From G963422565 sp963422565 (GTDB taxonomy: Bacteria; Pseudomonadota; Alphaproteobacteria; MPNO01): 64,000 nt of DNA. The notes under the pieces were generated by a model. The model searched no databases and was not told the origin of the DNA. It worked only from the letters and a program-made list of their open reading frames with translations. Below, one piece after another: positions 52,090 to 60,941 of the stretch (its first letter is position 1; every line of letters starts with the position of its first letter). The stretch covers positions 434,001-498,000 of the forward strand of contig OY730228.1 in NCBI GenBank assembly GCA_963422565.1. Reading direction: 5' to 3'. The position numbers and the translations under genes were made by a program.

Positions 52090-53019
52090 ATGAAGCTTTT
52101 GTTTTTCAACGAGTTCAGACTCGGCGTTTCGGTCGGCGACACCGTGGTCGACGTGACCGACGCCGTCTCCGGGATTCCGCATCTCGGCCCCCACGACCTG
52201 ATCGTCGGCCTCATCGAGCGCTTCGACGACTACCGTTCCAGGATCGAGGCCGCGGCCGCTGACGGAAGCGGCGTCCTCCTGTCCGAGGTCCGTATCCGCC
52301 CACCTCTGCCGAGCCCCCGCAATATCGACTGCATGGCCGTCAACTATATGGAGGACGGCACGCGGGACGCGCCGGCGATGATCAACGCCTTCCACAAGTC
52401 GCCGGGCGCGGTGATCGGCCATGGCGACACGATGGTGCTGCCCGATGCACCGGCGACCGTGTTCGAGGGAGAGGCGGAGCTCGCCCTGGTCATCGGCAAG
52501 CGCGCGAGCCATGTCCGGGCGGCCGACGCGATGGACCATATCTTCGGCTACACCGCCTTCATCGACGGCTCCGCGCGCGGCCTGCTTCCGCCGGGAAATA
52601 CCTTCTACCAGGTGAAGTCGCGCGAGACCTTCGCGCCGATCGGCCCGTTCATCGTGACCAGGGACGAGATCGCGGATCCGCAGACTCTGCAGGTGCGGCT
52701 GTGGAACAACGGCGAGTTGATGCAGAACTTCAACACCGACGACATGGCGCACAAGATCCCCCGCTGCATCGAATGGGTCAGCGCGATCCACCCGCTCGAG
52801 CCGGGCGACATCCTCGCCACGGGAACAAATCACCGCGGGCTGCACCCGTTCCAGGACGGCGACCGGATCGAGCTGGAGATCGAGGGGGTGGGCCGGCTCG
52901 CGGTCAATGTCCGCGACGATCTCAAACGCCGCTGGAACCGGATCACCCGGCTGCAGCATGCCGAGTCCGGCGGGGAAGGTCCGCACACCACCCAGATCGC
53001 CGGGAAATACGCCTCCTGA
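52090..53019 (+). CDS. Fumarylacetoacetate hydrolase family protein
   Basis: A 309-residue FAH-fold enzyme. Metal ligands are in VFEGEAELALVIGKRA (ExE, about 122-124) and a following FGYTAFIDGSARG (Asp). The closing TGTNHRGLHPFQDGD replaces the usual TGTPxGVG, so its substrate may differ from fumarylpyruvate or oxaloacetate. The ATG has GGAAG upstream. It is paired with the CMD gene and lies opposite a gentisate-dioxygenase-like gene, whose ring-fission product is a natural FAH-family substrate. Confidence 0.88.
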   Translation: MKLLFFNEFRLGVSVGDTVVDVTDAVSGIPHLGPHDLIVGLIERFDDYRSRIEAAAADGSGVLLSEVRIRPPLPSPRNIDCMAVNYMEDGTRDAPAMINAFHKSPGAVIGHGDTMVLPDAPATVFEGEAELALVIGKRASHVRAADAMDHIFGYTAFIDGSARGLLPPGNTFYQVKSRETFAPIGPFIVTRDEIADPQTLQVRLWNNGELMQNFNTDDMAHKIPRCIEWVSAIHPLEPGDILATGTNHRGLHPFQDGDRIELEIEGVGRLAVNVRDDLKRRWNRITRLQHAESGGEGPHTTQIAGKYAS

Positions 53020-53040
53020 ACGGGTCGGGGCGCGGCGCGC

Positions 53041-54219
53041 TCAGTCGAGATCGACGACCGCGCCCGCCGGCGTCCTCGCCTGCGCCCGGTAGTGGCCGAG
53101 CTTGGCGATCAGCGGCATATCGGTATAGCTGTACAGGATCGCGTCCTCCGGTCCGCTGTTGACCAGCCTGCGCCAGCGGTGATTCGGGACGACGAAGAAG
53201 TCGTTGCGCCCCCATTCCAGGGCCTCTCCGTCGACCTCGAGACGGCCCGCGCCGTCACGCACCCAGTAGATCGTGGACGCCGTGTGGCGGAACTCCCGCG
53301 TCGTCTCTCCGGGGCGGAGGAGTTGTGCGCGATAGGAGATCGTGGTGAAGACCGGCGCGCCGTCCTCCGGGTTGACGAGTTCGACGATGACGCCCTCATC
53401 GGGGCTTCCGTCGTAGCCGCGCAAATCGTCGAGGACCGCATCGATTTCGGCGCCCGAATAGAGAAACATCGGCGTCACGCCATCACCCGCGCCGCGATTA
53501 TGCGGCGCGAACAGGGGGCGGATGCCGCCTCTGCCGTAGAAGCGACCGGAGAAGCCCTCCGCCGGCGAACCATGCGGCGGCGCGTTCTCCACATCGTTCC
53601 GCGCCCAGGCGCAGCCGAGGAAGTCGAGCAGGGGCCAGTCGAGCGTATCCGCCCAGATCACCGGCCGATCATCGTCGTTGCCGTGCTCATGCCAGGTCCC
53701 GTTCGGCGTAAACACCAGGTCGCCGCGCCGGGGCAGAATCTTCTCGCCCTCGACGATGGTGTAGCCGCCGCCGTCGGAGATGATGGTCCGACTTGCGTTG
53801 GGCGTGTGCAGATGCGATTCGGCGTCGTCGCCCCGCTTGTAGATCGATATGGCGATCCGCATGGTGTTGGTGACCTTGACCCCGTCGGTCCCGAATGCCG
53901 GATTGGTCAGCAGCACCGATTGCCGTTCGGTCAGCTCTAGCGGGCACAGCTCGGCCAGCCTGAACAGGCAGGGCTCGACATCGGCCCATTTCCACACGTG
54001 AGGCGCCGCGGCCGGGTGCTCCACCGTCAGGCTGTGCGGACCCGGCGCCGGACGCCCCGAGCCGCCGAGATGCCATGCCGCCTGATTGGGCAGGTTCCAG
54101 CGGGTGCGGATCCAGAGGTTGCGGTCGCGCACCCGCCGGTTGAGCTCCTCGAGCTCGTCGACGATGAGTTCGAGCTCCCGCGCCCGATCGGTCCGGGCCG
54201 CCCTCGTCGCAGTCGCCAT
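53041..54219 (-). CDS. Gentisate 1,2-dioxygenase-like bicupin protein
   Basis: A 392-residue protein with two cupin domains. Cupin 1 is seen as HLHTPNASRTIISDGGG with YTIVEGEKILPRRGDLVFTPNGTWHEHGN (in parts, about 145-190), the iron site; cupin 2 is at about 300-360 (FRHTASTIYWVRDG, FFVVPNHRWRRL). This is the arrangement of gentisate dioxygenase and 1-hydroxy-2-naphthoate dioxygenase, which open hydroxylated aromatic rings. The ATG at 54219 has GGAGGAG upstream. It is convergent with the FAH gene. Confidence 0.83.
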   Translation of the reverse strand: MATATRAARTDRARELELIVDELEELNRRVRDRNLWIRTRWNLPNQAAWHLGGSGRPAPGPHSLTVEHPAAAPHVWKWADVEPCLFRLAELCPLELTERQSVLLTNPAFGTDGVKVTNTMRIAISIYKRGDDAESHLHTPNASRTIISDGGGYTIVEGEKILPRRGDLVFTPNGTWHEHGNDDDRPVIWADTLDWPLLDFLGCAWARNDVENAPPHGSPAEGFSGRFYGRGGIRPLFAPHNRGAGDGVTPMFLYSGAEIDAVLDDLRGYDGSPDEGVIVELVNPEDGAPVFTTISYRAQLLRPGETTREFRHTASTIYWVRDGAGRLEVDGEALEWGRNDFFVVPNHRWRRLVNSGPEDAILYSYTDMPLIAKLGHYRAQARTPAGAVVDLD

Positions 54220-54264
54220 ACCGGTTCTCCTCCCGACCGTGGCGAGTCTCGGTCGCGCGGCCGC

Positions 54265-54296
54265 CCCGGTCAAGGCGCGGCCGCGCCTTGACCGGG
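54265..54296. other. Perfect 32-bp palindrome upstream of tRNA-Lys
   Basis: Positions 54265-54280 are the exact reverse complement of 54281-54296, with no loop; the centre is GCGCGG/CCGCGC and the arms end in CCCGGT/ACCGGG. The base pairs just outside do not match. It lies in the 117-base gap between the cupin gene and tRNA-Lys. Its right arm contains TTGACC (54288-54293), which fits a promoter -35 box. It could be a regulator or terminator site, or a cruciform. Confidence 0.7.
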
Positions 54297-54316
54297 TTCC
54301 GGCCGTTTCATACTGT
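54288..54316 (+). promoter_or_regulatory. Putative promoter of tRNA-Lys
   Basis: TTGACC (54288-54293) with either CATACT (54309-54314, 15-base spacer) or TACTGT (54311-54316, 17-base spacer) lies 21-23 bases before the tRNA. The first hexamer is part of the palindrome at 54265-54296. Confidence 0.35.
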
Positions 54317-54336
54317 CGGCCTGCTTCCGGGAACCT

Positions 54337-54413
54337 GCGCGCATAGCTCAGCCAGGTAGAGCAACTGACTTTTAATCAGTGGGTCCCAGGTTCGATTCCT
54401 GGTGCGCGCACCA
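54337..54413 (+). tRNA. tRNA-Lys(TTT)
   Basis: The acceptor stem pairs GCGCGCA (54337-54343) with TGCGCGC, followed by A and an encoded CCA. The anticodon arm is CTGACTTTTAATCAG with anticodon TTT; the D loop AGCCAGGTAGA and T arm CCAGGTTCGATTCCTGG are canonical. Read as lysine. Confidence 0.95.
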
Positions 54414-54533
54414 ATATCGGGGCGGGCGGCGCCCGATCGGGCCGGACATCTCGCTCCGTAACGACGGCTCGGATGCGGCACGGCTTCCGCCGCTCCGCGC
54501 TCGTCCGACAGCATCGGAGGGTAGGTCCGCATC

Positions 54534-55709
54534 ATGACCGATGTCGTCATCGCATCCGCCGCACGCACGGCGGTCGGAACCTTCGGCGGGTCGTTCGCCG
54601 CCACGCCCGCTCACGATTTGGGCGCCGTCGCCCTCGAAGCGGTGGTGGACCGCGCCGGGATCGACAAGTCCGAAGTCTCCGAGACAATCCTCGGCCAGGT
54701 TCTGACCGCGGCCCAAGGCCAGAATCCCGCCCGCCAGGCTCACATAAACGCGGGTCTCCCCGTCGAGTCGGCCGCTTGGGGGATCAACCAGGTCTGCGGC
54801 TCCGGTCTGCGCGCCGTGGCCCTCGGTGCCCAGCATGTCCGGCTTGGCGACGCCGACATCGTCGCCGCCGGCGGGCAGGAGAACATGACCCTGAGCCCGC
54901 ACGCCGCGCCGCTCCGGGCGGGACACAAGATGGGAGATCTCGCCTTCATCGACATCATGATCCGCGACGGGTTGTGGGACGCCTTCAATGGCTACCATAT
55001 GGGACAGACGGCCGAGAATGTGGCGCAGCGGTGGCAGATCGGCCGCGACCGGCAGGACGCGTTCGCGCTTGCCAGCCAGAACAAGGCGGAAGCCGCCCAG
55101 AAGGCCGGCAGGTTCGAGGACGAGATCGTTCCGGTCACGGTCCGGACCCGCAAGGATGTCGTCGTGGTCGACCGCGACGAGCATATCCGCTGCGGCGCGA
55201 CGATCGAAGCCATGCGGAAGCTCCGCCCGGCCTTCGCCAAGGAAGGCTCGGTCACCGCGGGCAATGCGAGCGGCATCAATGACGGCGCCGCGGCCGTCCT
55301 TCTGATGTCGGCGGCAAACGCCGAAAAGCGCGGGATCGCGCCGCTGGCCCGCATCGTAAGTTACGCGACCGCGGGCGTGGACCCCGCGATCATGGGCATC
55401 GGCCCGGTCCATGCGAGCCGCAAGGCGCTCGCCAACGCCGGCTGGCGGATCGACGACCTCGACCTCGTCGAGGCCAACGAGGCCTTCGCCGCCCAGGCCT
55501 GCGCGGTCAACCGGGATATGGGATGGGACCCCGACATCGTGAACGTGAACGGCGGCGCGATCGCCATCGGCCACCCGATCGGAGCGTCGGGTGCGCGGGT
55601 GCTGAACACGCTGCTCTTCGAGATGAAGCGGCGCGGCGCGAAACGGGGGCTGGCCACGCTCTGCATCGGGGGCGGCATGGGCGTTGCCATGTGCGTCGAG
55701 CGCCCATAG
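54534..55709 (+). CDS. Acetyl-CoA C-acetyltransferase (thiolase)
   Basis: A 391-residue biosynthetic-type thiolase. Nucleophile Cys88 (NQVCGSGLRAV), His347 (GHPIGASGAR) and Cys377 (CIGGGMGVAM) are all present; the substrate loop GGQENMTLSPHA is of the PhaA/AtoB type. It joins two acetyl-CoA or cleaves acetoacetyl-CoA. A GGAGG site precedes the ATG at 54534. The following gene starts 36 bases later. Confidence 0.94.
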   Translation: MTDVVIASAARTAVGTFGGSFAATPAHDLGAVALEAVVDRAGIDKSEVSETILGQVLTAAQGQNPARQAHINAGLPVESAAWGINQVCGSGLRAVALGAQHVRLGDADIVAAGGQENMTLSPHAAPLRAGHKMGDLAFIDIMIRDGLWDAFNGYHMGQTAENVAQRWQIGRDRQDAFALASQNKAEAAQKAGRFEDEIVPVTVRTRKDVVVVDRDEHIRCGATIEAMRKLRPAFAKEGSVTAGNASGINDGAAAVLLMSAANAEKRGIAPLARIVSYATAGVDPAIMGIGPVHASRKALANAGWRIDDLDLVEANEAFAAQACAVNRDMGWDPDIVNVNGGAIAIGHPIGASGARVLNTLLFEMKRRGAKRGLATLCIGGGMGVAMCVERP

Positions 55710-55745
55710 GGATACCGCCGTTCGGGAGGGAACGAGAAGAAGGAA

Positions 55746-56432
55746 ATGGAAGACCTCGCCCTGTCGAAACTCCTCTCATCGCGAGGCTTCGAGGGCGAAG
55801 ATGCCGAGCGGGCGCTGGATCGGCTTCGTCGGGAGGGACTGACCCGGCCCGGCAAGACCCGGATCGCCGCGACAAAGCTGGACGCGGTCGACCGGACACT
55901 CGACGCGGCCTTCTTGCGGCACTGCCGGAAACCCGCATGCCTGCCGCCGCCCGGCGACCCGCGCCGGCCGATTCCGGTCCCCGCCATGTATTGCGAAACC
56001 TGCCGCGGGAGCGACAACCGCATGTCGGTGGAGCGAATGGTGGCGGCGATGCACTGCGCGGGCTGGACGAAGCTCCTCGTCGCCGGCGGATCTCCGGGCA
56101 CGCGCACCGAACTCGAACGGCTTTGCGCCGGCCGCATCGGCCTCCGATTCGTCACCGAGGAGACCACGCCCAACAGGAGGACGGTTGCGCCGCTGCTCGC
56201 CTGGTCGGACATCGCCGCGGTCTGGACCTCGACCGAGATGTCGCACAAGGCGACGGCCGTGCTGCGCGGAAAGAAGGTCCTGATGGTGCCGAGGCGCGGT
56301 GTGGCGGCACTGGCGGAATGCATCCTGGCGCGTTGCGCCCTCACCGGCCGAGCGTCTCCTCCAGGCTCCGATCCAGCCCCGCGAGCGCGTGCGGAGAGTG
56401 AACGGGTCTACCCGGCCCGGAGGCCGAGATAG
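55746..56432 (+). CDS. Uncharacterised protein with a CxxC motif
   Basis: A 228-residue protein I do not recognise. Residues 1-70 look helical (SRGFEGEDAERALDRL, CRKPACLPPP); 80-180 look like an alpha/beta fold: MYCETCRGSDNRMSVERM (CxxC, about 81-84), TKLLVAGGSPGTRTELERL, then RFVTEETTPNRRTVAPLLAWSDIAAVWTSTEM and KATAVLRGKKVLMVPRRGV (in parts). The strand-loop-helix repeats resemble DUF2325-type proteins, where a nucleotide or metal is possible. Its end overlaps the convergent livF by 25 bases. Confidence 0.6.
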   Translation: MEDLALSKLLSSRGFEGEDAERALDRLRREGLTRPGKTRIAATKLDAVDRTLDAAFLRHCRKPACLPPPGDPRRPIPVPAMYCETCRGSDNRMSVERMVAAMHCAGWTKLLVAGGSPGTRTELERLCAGRIGLRFVTEETTPNRRTVAPLLAWSDIAAVWTSTEMSHKATAVLRGKKVLMVPRRGVAALAECILARCALTGRASPPGSDPAPRARAESERVYPARRPR

Positions 56433-57130
56433 GCCTCGCGGACGGCGGGGTCCCGGAGGAGGTCGGCTCCGTTTCCCGACAGGACGATGCGTCCGTTCTC
56501 GATGACGTAGCCGGCATCCGCGATGGCCAGCGTCGAGGAGATGTCCTGCTCGACGATGAGCACGCTCACGCCCCGCGCACGGATGCGCGGCACGGTCTCG
56601 AACAGAACGGCGGCGGCCGCCGGGGCGAGGCCCAGGCTGGGCTCGTCCAGCAGCAGCAGCCGCGGCGCCGCCATGAGGCCGCGCGCGAGCGCCAGCATCT
56701 GCTGCTCCCCGCCGGACAGCGTCCCTGCGGCCTGACGCCGGCGCTCCCGAAGACGCGGGAACAGGGCGAACATCTCCTCCATCCGCGCCGGCGCGCCGGC
56801 GCGCGCGCGGGGAGCGACGGCACCGATCCGGAGATTCTCCTCGACCGAGAAATCCGGAAAGACCAGTCGCCCCTCCGGAATCAACGCCATCCCGCCGGCG
56901 ACTCGGCCGTGCGGTGGCTCGGCGCCGATATCGCGCCCGGCGAACAGGATCCTGCCGCCCGCCAACGGCACCAGCCCGGCGAGGACCCGCATCAAGGTAG
57001 TCTTGCCCGCTCCGTTGCTTCCGACCAGCGCGGTGATCGAGCCTTCGACGACCTCGAGAGAGACCGCATGGAGGATGCGCACCTCGCCATAGCCGCCGGC
57101 CACGTCGTCGAGGCGGAGGATCGCGCTCAC
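56408..57130 (-). CDS. livF: Branched-chain amino acid-type ABC transporter ATPase LivF
   Basis: A 240-residue ABC ATPase. Walker A GSNGAGKTT (37-45), signature LSGGEQQMLALARGLMA, Walker B LLLLDEPSLGLAP and the LivF-type tail YLGLRAG. The start overlaps the livG stop (ATGA). Last gene of the operon. Confidence 0.92.
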   Translation of the reverse strand: MSAILRLDDVAGGYGEVRILHAVSLEVVEGSITALVGSNGAGKTTLMRVLAGLVPLAGGRILFAGRDIGAEPPHGRVAGGMALIPEGRLVFPDFSVEENLRIGAVAPRARAGAPARMEEMFALFPRLRERRRQAAGTLSGGEQQMLALARGLMAAPRLLLLDEPSLGLAPAAAAVLFETVPRIRARGVSVLIVEQDISSTLAIADAGYVIENGRIVLSGNGADLLRDPAVREAYLGLRAG

Positions 57131-57858
57131 CGCGCCCCCCGACCGAGATAGGCTTCGATGACCCGGTCGTCGCCGGCGACCGCCTCGGGCGCGCCGTCGG
57201 CGATCTTGACCCCGTGATGGATGACGACCAGACGCTCGCAGAGCCGCATCAAGGCGCGCATGACATGCTCGATCACGATGATCGTCAGCCCGCGCCGGAC
57301 ATGGAGGCGAGCGATCGTCTCCAGCGCTTCGGCGACCTCGGCCGGGGTGAGCCCGGCCATCACCTCGTCGAGCAACAGCAAGCTGGGCCGAGTCGCCAGG
57401 GCGCGCGCGATCTCCAGCCGTTTGCGACCGGCGAGCGTCAGCGTTCCGGCAAGGGAATCGGCGCGCGCGGCGAGCCCCGTCTCATCCAGAATCTCGCGCG
57501 CGGCGGCGCGGGCGCGGGCGATGGACGACTCGCGGCCGCTGCCGTAGAGCGCCCCGACGGCGACATTGTCGAGCGTCGTCAAACCGCCGAACGGCCGGAC
57601 GATCTGGAACGTGCGGGCAATCCCCAACCGGCTCACCTGGTCCGGGCGAAGGCCGTCGATCCGCCGGCCATCGAAGCGGATGGCGCCCGCCGACGGGCGC
57701 AGATTGCCCGCGACGAGGCCGAACAGAGTCGTCTTGCCGGCGCCGTTGGCGCCCATCAGGCCGAGGATTTCCCCCGGCGGGACGTCGAGATCCACCCGGT
57801 CCACCGCAATCACGCCGCCGAACCGCTTGGTCAGCCCGTCGATCCGGAGCAGGCTCAC
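57127..57858 (-). CDS. livG: Branched-chain amino acid-type ABC transporter ATPase LivG
   Basis: A 243-residue ABC ATPase. Walker A GANGAGKTT, the LivG-type segment IARTFQIVRPFGGLTTLDNVAVGAL, Walker B SLLLLDEVMAGL and VIEHVMRALMRL. The signature LSGG region reads TLTLAGRKRLEIARAL, a common LivG variant. The GTG at 57858 overlaps livM as GTGA; the longer frame is a livM shadow. Confidence 0.9.
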   Translation of the reverse strand: MSLLRIDGLTKRFGGVIAVDRVDLDVPPGEILGLMGANGAGKTTLFGLVAGNLRPSAGAIRFDGRRIDGLRPDQVSRLGIARTFQIVRPFGGLTTLDNVAVGALYGSGRESSIARARAAAREILDETGLAARADSLAGTLTLAGRKRLEIARALATRPSLLLLDEVMAGLTPAEVAEALETIARLHVRRGLTIIVIEHVMRALMRLCERLVVIHHGVKIADGAPEAVAGDDRVIEAYLGRGAR

Positions 57859-58769
57859 CGAGTCCCGCCCCGGCCGAGGCGCGAGACCCGGCCATGGATG
57901 CCGTCGGGCGCCCAGAGAACGAACCCGACCAGGAGAGCGCCGAGGAGAATCATGTAGATTTCCGGCCAGTTCGCCCACAGCAACTCCTGAAGCAGCACCA
58001 GGAAGCAGGCGCCGTAGAGCGGACCGGGAACGTCGTCGCCGCCGCCGATGACCGCCATCGAGACGATGGTGAACGAGGTGATCGGGCTGAACATGTCGAG
58101 CGGCTCGAAATAGGTCGTGCGCAGGACCATCACCGCGCCGACCATGCCCGGAACGACCGCGGACGCCGCGAAGGCGAGGACCTTGAACCGGGCGACATCG
58201 ATGCCGAGCGTCTCCGCCGCGCGCTCGTCCTCGCGGATCGCCCGCAGGCCGGCGCCAAACCGCGACCGCCGGACCAGCCAGGTCGCGGCGGCGGACAGCG
58301 CGGCGAGCGCCAGCAAGGCGTAGTAGAGCCGATCGAGGGTCGGCCCCCCGAACAGCAGCCGCCCGAACTTGCCGAGCGCCGCCTCGATGTTGATGACGGC
58401 GAATTTCACCAGCTCCGCGAGGCCGAAGGTCAGGATCACGAAATAGGGGCCGCGAACCCGAAGACAGGGATAACCGACCAGGAGCGCCATCGCCCCGGCG
58501 CACAGCCCGGCGAACGGAACCGCGAGCCAGAACGGAACGGCGCCGAAGCAGAGCACCATCACATAGGCGCCGAAACCGAAGAACACCACGTGACCGAGCG
58601 AGACATAGCCCGTCATCCCGGACAGCAGGACCCAGCTCTGGGTAAGCGCGATCCACATCAGCAGCGACAGCGCCACGCCGAGCAGATAGTCGCCGACGAG
58701 GCGGGGTAGAGCGGCGAACAGCAGGACGGCGATCGCGAGACCTGCGATCGGACGCCAAATCGCGGTCAC
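57855..58769 (-). CDS. livM: Branched-chain amino acid-type ABC transporter permease LivM
   Basis: A 304-residue permease with eight to nine helices. Family features are LTQSWVLLSGMTGYVSLGHVVFFGFGAYV (in parts), GPYFVILTFGLAELV and the EAA-like loop IREDERAAETLGIDVARFKVLAF. Works with LivH. It overlaps livG downstream and lies 36 bases after livH. Confidence 0.92.
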   Translation of the reverse strand: MTAIWRPIAGLAIAVLLFAALPRLVGDYLLGVALSLLMWIALTQSWVLLSGMTGYVSLGHVVFFGFGAYVMVLCFGAVPFWLAVPFAGLCAGAMALLVGYPCLRVRGPYFVILTFGLAELVKFAVINIEAALGKFGRLLFGGPTLDRLYYALLALAALSAAATWLVRRSRFGAGLRAIREDERAAETLGIDVARFKVLAFAASAVVPGMVGAVMVLRTTYFEPLDMFSPITSFTIVSMAVIGGGDDVPGPLYGACFLVLLQELLWANWPEIYMILLGALLVGFVLWAPDGIHGRVSRLGRGGTR

Positions 58770-58805
58770 GACCGCCTCTCCCCGCCGACGGGAGACGTCA
58801 TCCGT

Positions 58806-59693
58806 TCAGGCCGCCCGGCCAGATCCGAACAGCCCTTGCGGCCGCCAGATCAGCACGCCGATGAACACGCCGTAGACCAGGATCGACCGCATGCCGGCCG
58901 TGGTCAGCGCGACCCCGTAGATCTCGATGAACGCCAGCAGCAGGGCGCCGGCGAGACCGCCGGCCAGATTGCCCAGCCCGCCTAAGATGATGACGACGAA
59001 GGCGGCGATGGTGAAGGGGAAGCCCATGAACGGCGAGACCTGTTCGAGCATGCTGATGAGACAGCCGGCGAGGCCGGCGATTCCGAAGCCCAGCGAGAAG
59101 GAGATCAGCCGCGCGCGCTCGACGTTTATGCCGACGAGGAGCGCCGCATCGGGCTGCTGGATCAGCGCGCGGATCGCGAGCCCCGTCGCCGAGAACCGGA
59201 AGAACGCGGCGCAGCCGAGGCAGACGGCAAGCCCGATTCCGAGCACGGCGAGCCGGTCGGCGGTCACCTGGAAGCCGCCGATACGGACGATCTGATCGAG
59301 ATAGGGGTAGGCGCGCGCCGTGGCCGTGAAGGAGAGCGCGGCCACATTCTGAAGGATGATCGATATGCCGAACAGGACCAGGAGGGAGTTGGCCTCGATC
59401 TGCGCGACCGCCTTCGAGGAGGCGAGCACCGGACGGCAGAGCGTCGTATAGAGAGCCGCGCCGAAACCGCCGGCGAGGACCAGAGCGGCAAACATCGCGT
59501 AGATCGGCCCCGCCCCGATCAGGGTGAACGACCAGTAGGCGAGATAGCCGCCAAGCATCAGAATTTCTCCATGCGCGACGTTGAGCAGGCGCATGGTGCC
59601 GTAGATCAGGTTGAGCCCGAGGGCGACGAGCCCGTACACCGCGGCGAGAACGAGCGCGGCGATCAGGAGCTGACCGGAGAGGAGTTGGGCCAT
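58806..59693 (-). CDS. livH: Branched-chain amino acid-type ABC transporter permease LivH
   Basis: A 295-residue permease: GLVALGLNLIYGTMRLLNVAHGEILMLGGYLAYW (in parts, 21-54) is the LivH signature, and the loop motif AIRALIQQPDAALLVGINVERARLISF is the EAA-type coupling helix. It lies 52 bases downstream of the livK-like gene. Confidence 0.93.
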   Translation of the reverse strand: MAQLLSGQLLIAALVLAAVYGLVALGLNLIYGTMRLLNVAHGEILMLGGYLAYWSFTLIGAGPIYAMFAALVLAGGFGAALYTTLCRPVLASSKAVAQIEANSLLVLFGISIILQNVAALSFTATARAYPYLDQIVRIGGFQVTADRLAVLGIGLAVCLGCAAFFRFSATGLAIRALIQQPDAALLVGINVERARLISFSLGFGIAGLAGCLISMLEQVSPFMGFPFTIAAFVVIILGGLGNLAGGLAGALLLAFIEIYGVALTTAGMRSILVYGVFIGVLIWRPQGLFGSGRAA

Positions 59694-59745
59694 GCAGGCG
59701 GCGCGGCGGCGGCGGCTCCCGCCGGCTCCCGCCGTCGAGGAAGCG

Positions 59746-60921
59746 CTATTTCCAGACCGGCTTGGCGATCACCTTCGCCGTCGCCTGATCGGACGGCCAG
59801 ACGATGTGCTGCCGTCCGTCCTGGATCTGCGAGATCATCGTGGGCAGCAGCACGTTGCGGATGCCCTCGAACCGGGCCGGACCGTTGATGGTGTCGAAGG
59901 TCCTGCTGGCGATCGCCTCGCGAAGCCTGTCACGGTCGGTCCCGGCGACGGCGACCGCCTGTTCGAGAATCTGGACGGACACATAGGCGAGCGGTGCGTC
60001 AAGATAGTCGGTCTCCATGTTCCAGCGCTTTCGAAACGCGTCCGCATATGCCTTGGCGCCGGGCCAATCGGCCCTCTGGATCGTCCAATGGCCCATCGTC
60101 AGCAACCCGTCGCGCGCCGCCCCGAAAATCCCTTTGAAGAACCCGTATTGCGGGCCCAGCAGCACGACCTGGGTCCCGGCGTCGAGCCCCAGCTCGCGCG
60201 CGCCCTTGACGTAGAGCACCGCATCGGCCGGGTAGGTATAGGCGAGCACCGCGTCCGGCGCGGCGTTCTTCACTTTGTTCAGAAGCGGGGTCAGATCCTT
60301 GATGTCGGGCGGATAGTCCTCGTCGACCAGCAGCTCGATCCCGGCTTCGGCAAGCGCCGGGACCACGAATTTCTTGTTCTCCTGGGTGTAGGGAAGCTGG
60401 TTCGTGATCAGTGCCGCGGACCCGATGCCGCGGCTCTCGAGCAGTTTCACCAGCGCCACGCTCTGCGCATCCGGGAAAGCCGACGTCGGAAACCAGATGT
60501 TCCCGGCCTTGAGATCCCGGAGCTGCACCGAGGCCGCGGTATTGCCGACCACCGGGAACCGGTAGCGTTCGATCACCCCGGCGATCGCGAAATGCAGCGA
60601 TGTCCCCCACGGCGCCAGCAGGAGATCGACCTTATCGTCGGTGATCAACTTCTCGTAGATCCGGACCGCCTTGGCGGAATTGGACTGGTCGTCATAGTAG
60701 ACGAACGCGACCTGCCGCCTGGTACCGGCGACATCGAGTCCGCCGCGCGCGTTCACCTGCTCGCGCCAGAGCTCGTAGGCCTGAAGCTGGGACGCCGCGG
60801 GCTGCGCGAATATTCCCGTCTTCGAGAAGGAGAATCCGATCCGGACCGGATCCGCCGCCAGCGCCGCACCCGTAGCGAGCGCGCCCAACCCGAGCGTCGC
60901 CGCGATGAACCGTTTGAACAT
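59746..60921 (-). CDS. Branched-chain amino acid-type ABC transporter substrate-binding protein
   Basis: A 391-residue periplasmic binding protein of the Leu/Ile/Val-binding family (Peripla_BP_6). The signal peptide is MFKRFIAATLGLGALATGAALAA; then VRIGFSFSKTGIFAQPAASQLQAYELW. Paralogues bind amino acids, amides, urea or aromatic acids; the upstream NicX-like gene suggests an aromatic or N-heterocyclic ligand. GGAG precedes the ATG at 60921. Confidence 0.9.
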   Translation of the reverse strand: MFKRFIAATLGLGALATGAALAADPVRIGFSFSKTGIFAQPAASQLQAYELWREQVNARGGLDVAGTRRQVAFVYYDDQSNSAKAVRIYEKLITDDKVDLLLAPWGTSLHFAIAGVIERYRFPVVGNTAASVQLRDLKAGNIWFPTSAFPDAQSVALVKLLESRGIGSAALITNQLPYTQENKKFVVPALAEAGIELLVDEDYPPDIKDLTPLLNKVKNAAPDAVLAYTYPADAVLYVKGARELGLDAGTQVVLLGPQYGFFKGIFGAARDGLLTMGHWTIQRADWPGAKAYADAFRKRWNMETDYLDAPLAYVSVQILEQAVAVAGTDRDRLREAIASRTFDTINGPARFEGIRNVLLPTMISQIQDGRQHIVWPSDQATAKVIAKPVWK

Positions 60922-60941
60922 CTTCGTCACTCCTTCCGGAC

